A stretch of 11,704 nucleotides of DNA. It comes from Puniceicoccales bacterium. Lineage in GTDB: Bacteria > Verrucomicrobiota > Verrucomicrobiia > Opitutales > LL51. This document shows, piece by piece, positions 1 to 6,613 of the stretch; position 1 is the first letter of the stretch; the number at the start of each line of letters is the position of its first letter. The DNA lies in NCBI GenBank assembly GCA_031290315.1, contig JAITNS010000029.1, forward strand, positions 1 to 11,704, in the 5' to 3' direction. The notes under the pieces are model-generated. The model saw nothing but the letters and a program-made list of their open reading frames with translations, made no database searches and was not told the origin of the DNA. Position numbers and translations under genes: made by a program.

Positions 1-1
1 C

Positions 2-637
2 GACCCTCATAATTGTGCGGAATCGAGCCGTGCTTTAGCCGATGAAGGTTGGTTCAAAAAGGATCCTCAATCTTGGGCGGTTGGTAATATGGCAGAAAAA
101 CTTAGTGGTATCATTAGAAACTTCCTATTAGGATCTGCTACGAATTTGAATGCGATGGCAGCTCAGATTCAAAACCAAATGAATAGTTGTGTGGGAGAAT
201 ACAATGTAAAAACACATTATCAACAAGCAGAATTCAACCCGCTATCCGGTCATATAAATACTTTAACTTGGGAAGCATATGAAATGTTACTTCGTTATTG
301 TAATGGAGAGGTCTCTTCGAATGACGTGAAAAATGCTATTGATCGTGCAAAATCTAGCATTCAATCTTTCTCTTTGTTAGCAAATAAAAAAGGATTTAGC
401 AATGTAATGCTTTGCTTGATCAAAATATCTGCCAGTGCTGGTACTATGCATTCGCAAATACGATATGACCCTGCTATTCCAAAACCAAATATCGCAGATG
501 AAATAGATACCGCCGGTGGGCACGTTGTTATGGATCTTATTGGTCTTTGCGCCGCAGAAACATTCTTAGCGCATCAACAAAATCCACAAAATGTACAATC
601 AAGCCTCCTTAGTAAAGTAGGAAGCCTATTTCAATAA
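2..637 (+). CDS. Unrecognised protein, C-terminal part (5' end outside window)
   Basis: The reading frame is open from the first bases of the window to the TAA at 635-637, so at least 211 codons are visible and the true start lies upstream. The first in-window ATG at 89 is probably an internal methionine, because the 29 codons before it have no stop and read as ordinary protein. The visible part is soluble, mostly helix-forming, and rich in Asn, Gln, Ser and Ala. I see no membrane segment, signal peptide or catalytic motif. Residues near the end (GGHVVMDLIGLCAAE) form a hydrophobic helix, followed by a polar Gln/Asn-rich tail ending SLLSKVGSLFQ. It is the only + strand gene in the window, converges on the sufD-like/recA pair, and is followed by a hairpin terminator. 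I do not recognise the family. Coding status is likely from length and codon pattern; function is unknown. Confidence 0.75.
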   Translation, partial: DPHNCAESSRALADEGWFKKDPQSWAVGNMAEKLSGIIRNFLLGSATNLNAMAAQIQNQMNSCVGEYNVKTHYQQAEFNPLSGHINTLTWEAYEMLLRYCNGEVSSNDVKNAIDRAKSSIQSFSLLANKKGFSNVMLCLIKISASAGTMHSQIRYDPAIPKPNIADEIDTAGGHVVMDLIGLCAAETFLAHQQNPQNVQSSLLSKVGSLFQ

Positions 638-662
638 TAAGATTTCAATAATAAATAATGGG

Positions 663-694
663 GAGATCCCTCCAATGGGATCTCTTACGCTTTT
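663..694 (+). terminator. Hairpin terminator between convergent genes
   Basis: GAGATCCC (663-670), a six-base loop and GGGATCTC (677-684) form a perfect 8-bp stem, followed by TTacgcTTTT. It lies 25 bases after the stop of the + strand gene and just past the end of the - strand sufD-like gene at 707, so it could stop transcription from both sides. The + direction has the better U-rich tail. Confidence 0.7.
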
Positions 695-706
695 CAGTAG
701 AATTTT

Positions 707-1285
707 TTAGCTCAAAAACCCGTCTATAAAAATTTCTTTTGCCATATTTTCTCCTATCCCTCGTGTGGAAAAATATTGTAAAATTTCGCAATCCATTCCT
801 CCGATCGCTGCTCCGTGAAAGCACTCGACATCTTTCGATCGAATATCCATTGCCGGTTCCGTATCGACGCGAACATGTTCCGATAGTACCAAATTTTTAT
901 TCTTTTGTACCACTTTTACACCCGCTATATTTTCCGGCACATCGATTTTCCCACGATAATCGAATCTAGCCCGATCTTCTCCAACGTATTTCACTTCAAT
1001 GGATGAAATACCGCCATTTCCGATATGCTTTTGTAAAGTACAACATTTAAACGTAGAATCGCCTTGGCCACGATATAATATTCTAACAATCGCTTCGGCA
1101 TCCTCTCCAATAACAAACGCTACGGTTAACGTCAAATGCTCACGGGGACGAAAATCGACCTGTAAACAGCCCCCCTGTTCGATACAAAAATGAAAATCTA
1201 AATGATCAGGCGTACTTTCTTCAACACGCTTCGATACTTTTTCTTCGCGTAAAAATGTACACAACTCAAATGGATAATTCGCCAT
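707..1285 (-). CDS. Short SufD/SufB-like protein (Fe-S cluster assembly family)
   Basis: 192 aa. The C-terminal third matches the SufBD family signature: SKDVECFHGAAIGG (about 150-163), then a helical segment with the S-R-G-I element (STRGIGENMAKEIFIDGF). In SufD this is CSHGAT...RSRGI...A, and the His of the signature (H157 here) is kept. The middle part (about 40-145) is strand-rich, as expected for the SufBD beta-helix. Full SufD/SufB proteins exceed 400 aa, so this protein lacks the N-terminal half or is a minimal family member. The known family role is as a scaffold partner of the SufC ATPase in Fe-S assembly, but no sufB, sufC or sufS lies beside it. It starts 20 nt after the recA stop, so the two are probably cotranscribed; there is no clear Shine-Dalgarno. 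Family assignment is fairly firm; whether it acts in Fe-S assembly is inference. Confidence 0.75.
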   Translation of the reverse strand: MANYPFELCTFLREEKVSKRVEESTPDHLDFHFCIEQGGCLQVDFRPREHLTLTVAFVIGEDAEAIVRILYRGQGDSTFKCCTLQKHIGNGGISSIEVKYVGEDRARFDYRGKIDVPENIAGVKVVQKNKNLVLSEHVRVDTEPAMDIRSKDVECFHGAAIGGMDCEILQYFSTRGIGENMAKEIFIDGFLS

Positions 1286-1305
1286 TAGGTTAGGAATTAT
1301 TATAA

Positions 1306-2373
1306 TTAGGCATCGATTGTTTCGACATTTTCTCCCAAAATAGTTCCGCCGGCGACATTCACTTTAGCCACTATTGCTTTTTCGATGGTATGGGATAGTT
1401 CGGCATCTTTTTGGAGTGTTAACTTTGCGCTTTCACGTCCTTGACCAATCATCTTCCCACTATATGATATCCACGTGCCCTTTTTCTCGAGGATATTATA
1501 CTCTAATCCGAGATCAATTAAAGAGCCAGACCTCGAAATACCTTCATTATAGGTGATATCAAATTCGCACTCCGTGAATGGTGGCGCCACCTTATTTTTC
1601 ACTACCTTTACGCGCGTACGATTACCTACAGATTTCCCTGAACTATCTTTAATTTGATTGACGCGGCGGATATCGAGGCGGATAGAAGTGAAGAACTTCA
1701 ATGCGCGGCCACCGGGTGTTGTTTCTGGGCTACCGAACATGACCCCAATTTTTTCGCGAATTTGATTTGTAAAGATACAAGTACATTGCGTTTTACTTAC
1801 TGCAGATGTTAATCGGCGCATTGCTTGGCTCATCATGCGTGCTTGTAGGCCGATAGCAGCATCTCCGATTTGGCCATCGAGTTCTGCTTTTGGGATTAAT
1901 GCTGCGACGGAATCGATGACGATCACGTCGATTGCCCCCGAGCGAATAAGAGTTTCGGCGATATTGAGGGCATCTTCTCCGCTTTCCGGCTGTGACACCA
2001 TCAAGTTATCGAGATCGACTCCGACAATTTTAGTATATTTAGGATCGAGTGCATGTTCTACGTCGATGAAGACTGCATTACCGCCTTGGCGTTGTGATTC
2101 TGCGATAACGCTCAAGCACAGAGTAGTTTTACCCGAAGATTCCGGGCCAAAGATCTCACAAATTCTACCCCGAGGTAATCCGCCTACGCCTAGAGCTAGG
2201 TCAAGGGACAGGGAGCCGGTTGAGATTACGGAGACGTTCATTTTCTTTGCGTCACCCATACGCATCAATGAACCCTCTCCAAATTGTTTATTTATATTAG
2301 AAATTGCAAAATCGATTGGTTGTTTTTCGGGTATATTTTTTTCGGGTATATTTTTTGAAGCATCATTCGCCAT
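1306..2373 (-). CDS. recA: RecA recombinase
   Basis: 355 aa, normal RecA length. RecA forms ATP-dependent filaments on single-stranded DNA, performs strand exchange in recombinational repair, and stimulates LexA self-cleavage where that system exists. Visible motifs: Walker A GPESSGKT (76-83); the catalytic Glu in [10 protein letters not shown] (E106); Walker B VIVID (150-154); the L1 region around 165-174 ([10 protein letters not shown]); and [10 protein letters not shown] leading into L2 (about 201-221, SPETTPGG). The C-terminal domain is complete, but the strongly acidic tail of some homologs is missing. The ATG at 2371-2373 is the natural start, giving MANDASK and the usual short lead-in. 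The leader contains a perfect 15-bp tandem duplication (NIPEK twice). The sufD-like gene follows 20 nt downstream. The 130-base upstream spacer is AT-rich, with no good Shine-Dalgarno. Identification is secure. Confidence 0.98.
   Translation of the reverse strand: MANDASKNIPEKNIPEKQPIDFAISNINKQFGEGSLMRMGDAKKMNVSVISTGSLSLDLALGVGGLPRGRICEIFGPESSGKTTLCLSVIAESQRQGGNAVFIDVEHALDPKYTKIVGVDLDNLMVSQPESGEDALNIAETLIRSGAIDVIVIDSVAALIPKAELDGQIGDAAIGLQARMMSQAMRRLTSAVSKTQCTCIFTNQIREKIGVMFGSPETTPGGRALKFFTSIRLDIRRVNQIKDSSGKSVGNRTRVKVVKNKVAPPFTECEFDITYNEGISRSGSLIDLGLEYNILEKKGTWISYSGKMIGQGRESAKLTLQKDAELSHTIEKAIVAKVNVAGGTILGENVETIDA
2326..2355 (-). repeat. 15-bp perfect tandem duplication in recA leader
   Basis: Two adjacent identical 15-base units (2326-2340 and 2341-2355) encode [10 protein letters not shown] at residues 8-17 of RecA, before the conserved core. 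The unit contains a long T run. An in-frame duplication by replication slippage is the simplest explanation. It should not affect the ATPase core. Confidence 0.9.
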
Positions 2374-2503
2374 AACATAACATTTTCTACTTCAAAACTC
2401 CCACACTTCAAGCATAATCGAACAATTTTTCAATATTTTAAACTATTATTTCTACTTACTTGCATTACAATTTTTTATTTAGGAAGCAGATGTACAATTT
2501 ACC

Positions 2504-3835
2504 CTATTGAGATTTCGTTACTTCATCCTTTGGTTCCGCTTGCTTAGGGCGTTCCACGCTTGTTTTACTTTGTGATTCCTCGACTTCGCTTGGTTGTTGA
2601 GGTCTTCTTTTTTGGCCGAATTGGGATAGTTTTGATGATTTTCTGATCATTTCATCACATCTTTTATCTTCGCTACTATCTCGGCTAGGATGTCTTATAC
2701 TAAATTGGCTTCGTGGCGATATGTTCGTAGATTGGGTTAACCACGATGGAAGTTGTGATGCTTGATCATCTTCCTCCCCTTCGTCACTATAATCTTTTCC
2801 ATTGGATTTATCTTTTTCCGATTGTTGTTTTTGCGTATTATATTTCTCATCTTCATCGCTATATTCTTTGCTCACCGGTCCATGGTCAAAAATTTCTTCA
2901 CTATCTTCTGAATTCTCTTTTCCATTGGATTTATCTTTCTTCGATTGTTGTTTTTGCGTATTATATTCCTCATCTTCATCGCTATATTCTCCGTTTACTG
3001 GGATATAGTCAGAAACTTCTTCACTATCTTCTGAATATTCGTCCTTCTTTTCTAAATATTCGCTCTGCTCTTCTTCCTCCTCTTGATCGGATGCTTCTTG
3101 CTGCACAGGACTACCGCTGGGTAATAATTCAGCCACCCCCAAATGATTATGCTCGCAAGCATAATGCCAAGCTGTTTTCCCGATATAATCTACCGCATCT
3201 ATCTGAATACTCTCTTGCTTTAAGAACCAATTTACAATTTCCTTATCATTAAGGGCAGCTGCCAACATAAGGAGTGTCCTCCCCTTAAAATCATCTGTAT
3301 TGATCTCTGCGCCATTTTGGACACAGACCTGCAAATAAGGTAAGCGTCCCAACCACACAGCATAATGTGTGACAGGAAATCCTATACTTGCATCATCGAA
3401 CCAATTTACTTTTTCACTAGATGCGATTTTTTCGACGAGAGCATCTTCACCAAATACCATAGCTAAGACCAACAGAAAACTTGCCATTCCTTCGTCTAGA
3501 GTAGACAATTCCTGGACCTGCTGCACAAAACTTGGATATAAAGGCTTGCGTCTTTTTTGAATTTCTTCGACTACCCATTTTATAGAAATTGTATTATTAT
3601 AGGTTTTTCGTTTGCACCTTTCAAAGAGTTGGATAAGTGGAGAAAGTGATGGCTGAGCTTCGGTATCTTGAGCTCGAGTACGGGAAGCAATTTTCGCTTC
3701 TGCTCCCGTCGGCGTGCCATCTGCTTCCTGAAGTGATTTATTTGATGTTTCACTCGACGTTTTTTTAGCTTTTATCGCGCCAAATGGGGCGCCAACCATC
3801 AATAAACATACCATTTTTCTTTTTAAACTTCCCAT
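2504..3835 (-). CDS. Exported ankyrin-repeat protein with acidic 41-residue repeats
   Basis: 443 aa. The N-terminus is a classic Sec signal peptide: basic MGSLKRK, a hydrophobic stretch (about 8-20) and a likely cut after AIKA (residue 23). A Ser/Thr-rich spacer is followed by a helical segment (about 65-145), then two to three degenerate ankyrin repeats (about 150-238; landmarks HYAVWLGRLPYLQVCVQNGAEIN, DFKGRTLLMLAAALNDKEIV, GKTAWHYACEHN shown here in parts). From 245 on it is disordered, acidic and lysine-rich, with two 41-residue repeats (265-305 and 306-346) and the start of a third. The end is a polar Ser/Gln/Arg/Lys tail. The start is supported by AAGGAT five bases upstream of the ATG. 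It belongs to the same family as the proteins at 3940-4773 and 8918-10297. The role is unknown; a secreted or surface protein binding other proteins is inference. Confidence 0.85.
   Translation of the reverse strand: MGSLKRKMVCLLMVGAPFGAIKAKKTSSETSNKSLQEADGTPTGAEAKIASRTRAQDTEAQPSLSPLIQLFERCKRKTYNNTISIKWVVEEIQKRRKPLYPSFVQQVQELSTLDEGMASFLLVLAMVFGEDALVEKIASSEKVNWFDDASIGFPVTHYAVWLGRLPYLQVCVQNGAEINTDDFKGRTLLMLAAALNDKEIVNWFLKQESIQIDAVDYIGKTAWHYACEHNHLGVAELLPSGSPVQQEASDQEEEEEQSEYLEKKDEYSEDSEEVSDYIPVNGEYSDEDEEYNTQKQQSKKDKSNGKENSEDSEEIFDHGPVSKEYSDEDEKYNTQKQQSEKDKSNGKDYSDEGEEDDQASQLPSWLTQSTNISPRSQFSIRHPSRDSSEDKRCDEMIRKSSKLSQFGQKRRPQQPSEVEESQSKTSVERPKQAEPKDEVTKSQ
2798..3043 (-). repeat. 123-bp tandem repeat, two copies, coding for 41 acidic residues
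   Basis: Copies at 2921-3043 (residues 265-305) and 2798-2920 (residues 306-346) keep the same period without gaps and differ by scattered substitutions, several of them amino-acid changing. Each encodes a pattern SEDSEE...EYSDEDE.YNTQKQQS.KDKSNGK. A partial third copy begins after 2798 (DYSDEGEE). The period is a multiple of three, so copy number can change without breaking the frame. Confidence 0.92.
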
Positions 3836-3840
3836 TATCT

Positions 3841-3846
3841 ATCCTT
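3841..3846 (-). promoter_or_regulatory. Shine-Dalgarno of the 443-aa ankyrin gene
   Basis: AAGGAT on the - strand, five bases before the ATG at 3833-3835. It is one of the few clear ribosome binding sites in the window and fixes this start. Confidence 0.6.
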
Positions 3847-3857
3847 TTGTTACTTCT

Positions 3858-3886
3858 AAGAATTAATAATAGGGAGTCGTTGTCAA
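3858..3886 (-). promoter_or_regulatory. Possible promoter of the 443-aa ankyrin gene
   Basis: TTGACA (3881-3886) is a perfect -35 box preceded by an A/T-rich tract. With 17 bases of spacing the -10 would be ATTCTT (3858-3863); with 15 it would be TAATTC. The -10 is weak, but the TTGACA matches the one upstream of two other ankyrin genes here. Unlike them, this gene leaves room for a short leader with a Shine-Dalgarno. Confidence 0.45.
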
Positions 3887-3939
3887 GGGTAATTTTTTAT
3901 TACTTTTTAATTTAAGGAGTAATATTATTCGGGGGTACG

Positions 3940-4773
3940 TTATCTTTTAGATTTTTCTTCTTCCGAATATTTCTCCGAAGACTCCCCATATTTTTCAAGT
4001 AGTGCTTTTACTTCTTCATTTTCATCAGGAGGAGTTCCATCATTCGTATCGAACATTACTTCTGGTTGTTGTAATAAAAATTTTACTATAGCGACATCCT
4101 CCATTTCGACTGCCAGCCTTAGGAGTGTACAGGCATCTTCATCTTCTTCATCGGCATCATTCACATCGGCATCATTCTCGATAAACAACTGCAGACAATC
4201 TAAACGTCCTAAGAGAACGGCGAGCACAGCAGGAGAACAGCCAAATATATCACAATTATACCACCAGCCCTTGTCATGGGACTTTATTTGTTCTGCAAAA
4301 TATTTTACGAGATCATCCTTTTTTATAATCATAGCCATAATTAATATGGCGCATACTTCCTCCCCGCTTTGATAAAGAGAATTGGCATCCCTGTTTTCAT
4401 AAAGAAAATTGGTATCCCCGTTTTCATTTTCTGCCAAACGTTTCAAATAAGAGTAGGCAAGATTTTTCTGATTGAAAAAGTTTTGCACAAATGTAACCAC
4501 ATTAAAAAAATCCTCTCCCTTATCTTTCATTTTTTCACATACATTAAAAACATTAGTTCTGAAATAACTTATTGCCTTTTTTGGCATTAAACGCATTGGG
4601 GGAGCTTTTCCAATCATTGCAGCGGAGTCCCAATGCACATGCCTCTCACCTGCTCCAGAAGGCAATTGCACAACACTTACTTCACTATTTGCACCATTAA
4701 CGTACATGCAACCTGCTATACTGAGCGCAAAACAACTTAATAACCTAACGATATTTCGATATTTTTTTATCAT
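3940..4773 (-). CDS. Exported ankyrin-like protein, 277 aa
   Basis: The N-terminus is a signal peptide: MIKKYRN, then a hydrophobic core ending LSIAGC. IAGC at 19-22 fits a lipobox, so this may be a lipoprotein lipidated at C22; cleavage after VNGA is the alternative. A helical region (about 60-175) precedes one to two degenerate ankyrin repeats (about 185-245; LGRLDCLQLFIENDADVN and LLRLAVEMEDVAIVKFLLQQ). The C-terminus is short and charged (EKYSEEEKSKR). Residues 115-132 contain a doubled nine-residue unit (GDTNFLYEN / RDANSLYQS). The start is favoured because it yields the signal peptide and sits ten bases after a strong -10 box; there is no Shine-Dalgarno. It is paralogous to the protein at 2504-3835 and has a wrecked copy immediately upstream. 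Function unknown; export is well supported. Confidence 0.82.
   Translation of the reverse strand: MIKKYRNIVRLLSCFALSIAGCMYVNGANSEVSVVQLPSGAGERHVHWDSAAMIGKAPPMRLMPKKAISYFRTNVFNVCEKMKDKGEDFFNVVTFVQNFFNQKNLAYSYLKRLAENENGDTNFLYENRDANSLYQSGEEVCAILIMAMIIKKDDLVKYFAEQIKSHDKGWWYNCDIFGCSPAVLAVLLGRLDCLQLFIENDADVNDADEEDEDACTLLRLAVEMEDVAIVKFLLQQPEVMFDTNDGTPPDENEEVKALLEKYGESSEKYSEEEKSKR
4369..4422 (-). repeat. 27-bp tandem duplication inside the 277-aa ankyrin-like gene
   Basis: Units 4369-4395 and 4396-4422 differ at only a few positions. The matching part of the upstream pseudogene (around 5295-5325) has only one unit, so the duplication arose after the paralogs split, or one unit was lost in the pseudogene. 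Confidence 0.8.
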
Positions 4774-4782
4774 GATGCTTGT

Positions 4783-4811
4783 AGCATAGATCAGAAAAAT
4801 TTTTCTGTCAA
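4783..4811 (-). promoter_or_regulatory. Strong sigma70-type promoter, near-leaderless
   Basis: Perfect -35 TTGACA (4806-4811), exactly 17 bases of spacing, and -10 TATGCT (4783-4788), preceded by an A/T tract like an UP element. The -10 ends ten bases before the ATG at 4773, so transcription would start about three to four bases before the start codon. No ribosome binding site fits in between. Confidence 0.75.
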
Positions 4812-5039
4812 GATATATTTTTTCATTTTTTAGTTAAATAACGAAAATTATTATTCAAAATTCTCAAACAGACAGCATCCACCTAACATTTTCCCCTAAG
4901 ATATTTCTCTCAAAAAAAAACTTCCATCAGTACTACAACACCCCCCTGAAGTGCCATAAGTACTTTTCTTTTTCATCGGAAGATGCATTATTGCTATCAT
5001 TAAGACATATTTCCGATTATTTTCGTAAAAATTCCCATC
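4812..5039. other. AT-rich spacer, possible last remnants of a pseudogene
   Basis: This stretch between the promoter at 4783-4811 and the clearly alignable part of the pseudogene has no credible open frame. Very faint similarity to the 3' end of the 277-aa gene may continue to about 4960 on the - strand. The rest is A/T-rich with a run of nine A. I see no RNA gene or paired structure worth naming. Confidence 0.5.
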
Positions 5040-5784
5040 CATAAACTATCATTATTTAAAATATCATTACTGTTATTAAAATATATTTTACATTATTCAT
5101 ATCGGCCTCATTCCCGATACACAAATTTCAGACAATCCAAACACCCAATAGAACGGCATATACAGCAGAGAATAGCCAAACGTCTCACAACCACACCGCT
5201 CCACGTAGCGCCATTTATCGCGTAAATATTTTACGAAATCATTTTACCCCCATAATCATAACTATCATTAACACGGCACTACTCCCCCATTATTTTCATA
5301 AAGAAATTCGGCATCCCCTTCAACATTTTTCGCTCAACACCTTAAATAAAAATAGGTAGAATTTTGTCGATTGAAAATTCCTTTTACTATTAATACCATT
5401 ATACTTAAAATTTATTTTATTTTCTTTAAGTTTTCACACATCCCTACGCTTACTTTTTATTTCCTTATATATTTTAAAATAAATTTTATAACAATGCATT
5501 AAACACTCCACCGGTTAGGATGTTGGCTGCTCAGTTTACGCAGCTACCAAAGTAGTGGATTGCCTTCTGTGTACTGGTGAAAATTTTCTAAATACAGTTA
5601 TTGCATTAAAATCCATATGCCCCTCGCCTACTTTGGGAGGAAATTTTACTACTTGCGTAACTACAAAAGTGGGAAATTGTATAACACTTATTTCACTATT
5701 TGAACCATTAACGCACATATAACCCGTTACACTGGGCGCAAAATAACTCAATAATCTAATAATATTTCTATATTTTTTCATCAT
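5040..5784 (-). pseudogene. Decayed paralog of the 277-aa ankyrin-like gene
   Basis: The - strand from 5784 down to about 5040 aligns along its length with the gene at 3940-4773. The intact start is MMKKYRNIIRLLSYF...MCVNGSNSEISV, against MIKKYRNIVRLLSCF...MYVNGANSEVSV. The middle shows LAYSYLK-like and NFLYEN-like remnants, and around 5105-5165 AVLLG and IGNEADM match AVLLG and IENDADV. One-base deletions relative to the intact gene are visible near 5140-5147 and near 5167, and many stops have accumulated. An open frame of about 80 codons survives from 5784 to 5536, ending in unrelated residues, so a short secreted peptide could still be made. The upstream bases also align with the intact gene's promoter, but the -35 has become TTGATG. 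A tandem gene duplication followed by decay is the clear reading. Confidence 0.85.
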
Positions 5785-5793
5785 TATACCCGT

Positions 5794-5823
5794 AAAATAG
5801 ATTAGGGAAAATTTCTCCATCAA
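5794..5823 (-). promoter_or_regulatory. Degraded promoter of the pseudogene
   Basis: It aligns with the promoter at 4783-4811. The -35 is TTGATG (5818-5823), the spacer 18 bases, and the -10 TATTTT (5794-5799). It has lost the ideal -35 and spacing but keeps its distance of 34 bases from the start codon. Confidence 0.45.
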
Positions 5824-5945
5824 AAGATATTCTTTATTTTTTGGAAAAACTTTCACATCTACTAAAAAAGTATTATACACTTATACATTATAAGTAAAGC
5901 TTATATATTATATTTCTTATGCAAAAAATAATTTTAAAAATTTAT

Positions 5946-5965
5946 CTTATACTTTTAAGTATATA
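5946..5965 (-). terminator. Weak hairpin after the ACT-domain gene
   Basis: TATACTT (5948-5954) and AAGTATA (5957-5963) pair around a two-base loop, followed on the - strand by agataaaTTTTT. The stem is all A/T except one pair per repeat and the loop is tight, so this is a marginal terminator. Confidence 0.25.
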
Positions 5966-5978
5966 AAAGTTTAGCGCC

Positions 5979-6434
5979 CTAACGACTCAAATCGCCTTGC
6001 TCCAATACTTCATACCCGCTACGTCCTAACACTTCCGTACCCATCGCAATATCGTCAACCATCAGAATGAGACTCGCCCGGTTGGCTGCATTAATAATGA
6101 GCCCATAGGCGTATAAAACACTAATTTCGCTTGTTTTAAGGCAACGTAGAATCCCGTCCAAATTATCTAAATTTTTCAAGCAAACAACAATCACTTCCCG
6201 TTCGCAAAAATGAATCTTATAAGCATTGAGTAACGCACGAACTTCCTCAGGCGAATCCGTGACAAAACGAACGCAGCTCATCTCCAAGCCGTACTCGCCC
6301 ATAATTCCCAGTATATAATTACCATTTACAGCGATAAGATTGACAAGATCGCTCATCCAGCCATCTTTTGTCTCGCGGCTCACCGTAAATTGCACAACCC
6401 TATCTCTTTGCGTAACTCCCCTTTTTACCGCCAT
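5979..6434 (-). CDS. Tandem ACT-domain protein
   Basis: 151 aa made of two ACT domains and little else: the first about 13-76 (VVQFTVSRETKDGWMSDLVNLIA... VRFVTDSPEEV pattern), the second about 80-145 (EVIVVCLKNLDNLDGILRCL... ISVLYAYG... LILMVDDIAMGTEVLGRSGYEVL). The phrase leading to VLYAYG and the final GYEVL..GDL are typical of small stand-alone double-ACT proteins of 140-150 aa, thought to bind amino acids and act as sensors. No enzyme domain is attached, so the ligand and target cannot be told. The usual ENKPGRL of the first domain is replaced by RETKDGW, so the ligand loop may differ. The start gives MAVKRG with no evident ribosome site. It ends 98 bases from the ankyrin pseudogene region. 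Family call firm, function open. Confidence 0.8.
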   Translation of the reverse strand: MAVKRGVTQRDRVVQFTVSRETKDGWMSDLVNLIAVNGNYILGIMGEYGLEMSCVRFVTDSPEEVRALLNAYKIHFCEREVIVVCLKNLDNLDGILRCLKTSEISVLYAYGLIINAANRASLILMVDDIAMGTEVLGRSGYEVLEQGDLSR

Positions 6435-6613
6435 AAACTTTTTCTAACATATTCTCGCCTTTTGTCTATATTTTCTATTTCAATATAAGCATTTTCTAAT
6501 AATTAAATCCCCTACTTCTATAAGTTTTTCTTATAAATACTTCCGCAGTAGATAGTTGCATTTTTGTTTTTATTTTTTAAAAAAAACTTCACCCTGAAAT
6601 TTTTACAAATTAT

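Noticed and set aside
1467..1480. CCACGTG inside recA as a second parS
   Set aside because: Only the central bases match; the TGTT/AACA arms are missing.
1835..2380. 181-codon open frame antisense to recA
   Set aside because: Fully overlapped by unmistakable recA on the other strand.
2404..2424. LexA-box-like inverted half sites upstream of recA (CTTC, 10 bases, GAAC)
   Set aside because: One half site is imperfect and the spacing matches neither the CGAAC-N4-GTTCG nor the CTG-N10-CAG type; in such AT-rich DNA it can be chance.
2746..3252. 168-codon open frame on the + strand
   Set aside because: It is the antisense of the acidic repeats of the 443-aa ankyrin gene; the repeat period of 123 keeps any frame open. 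The predicted protein is low-complexity and has no ribosome site.
5510..5580. Possible tRNA remnant in the pseudogene insert
   Set aside because: No T-loop (GTTCRA) and no cloverleaf pairing on either strand.
5785..5880. N-terminal extension of the pseudogene frame up to an ATG at 5880
   Set aside because: These bases align with the promoter region of the intact paralog, so they are not ancestral coding sequence; the homologous start is at 5784.
6435..6613. Spacer between the ACT-domain gene and xth
   Set aside because: AT-rich, with no convincing promoter boxes, hairpin or open frame.
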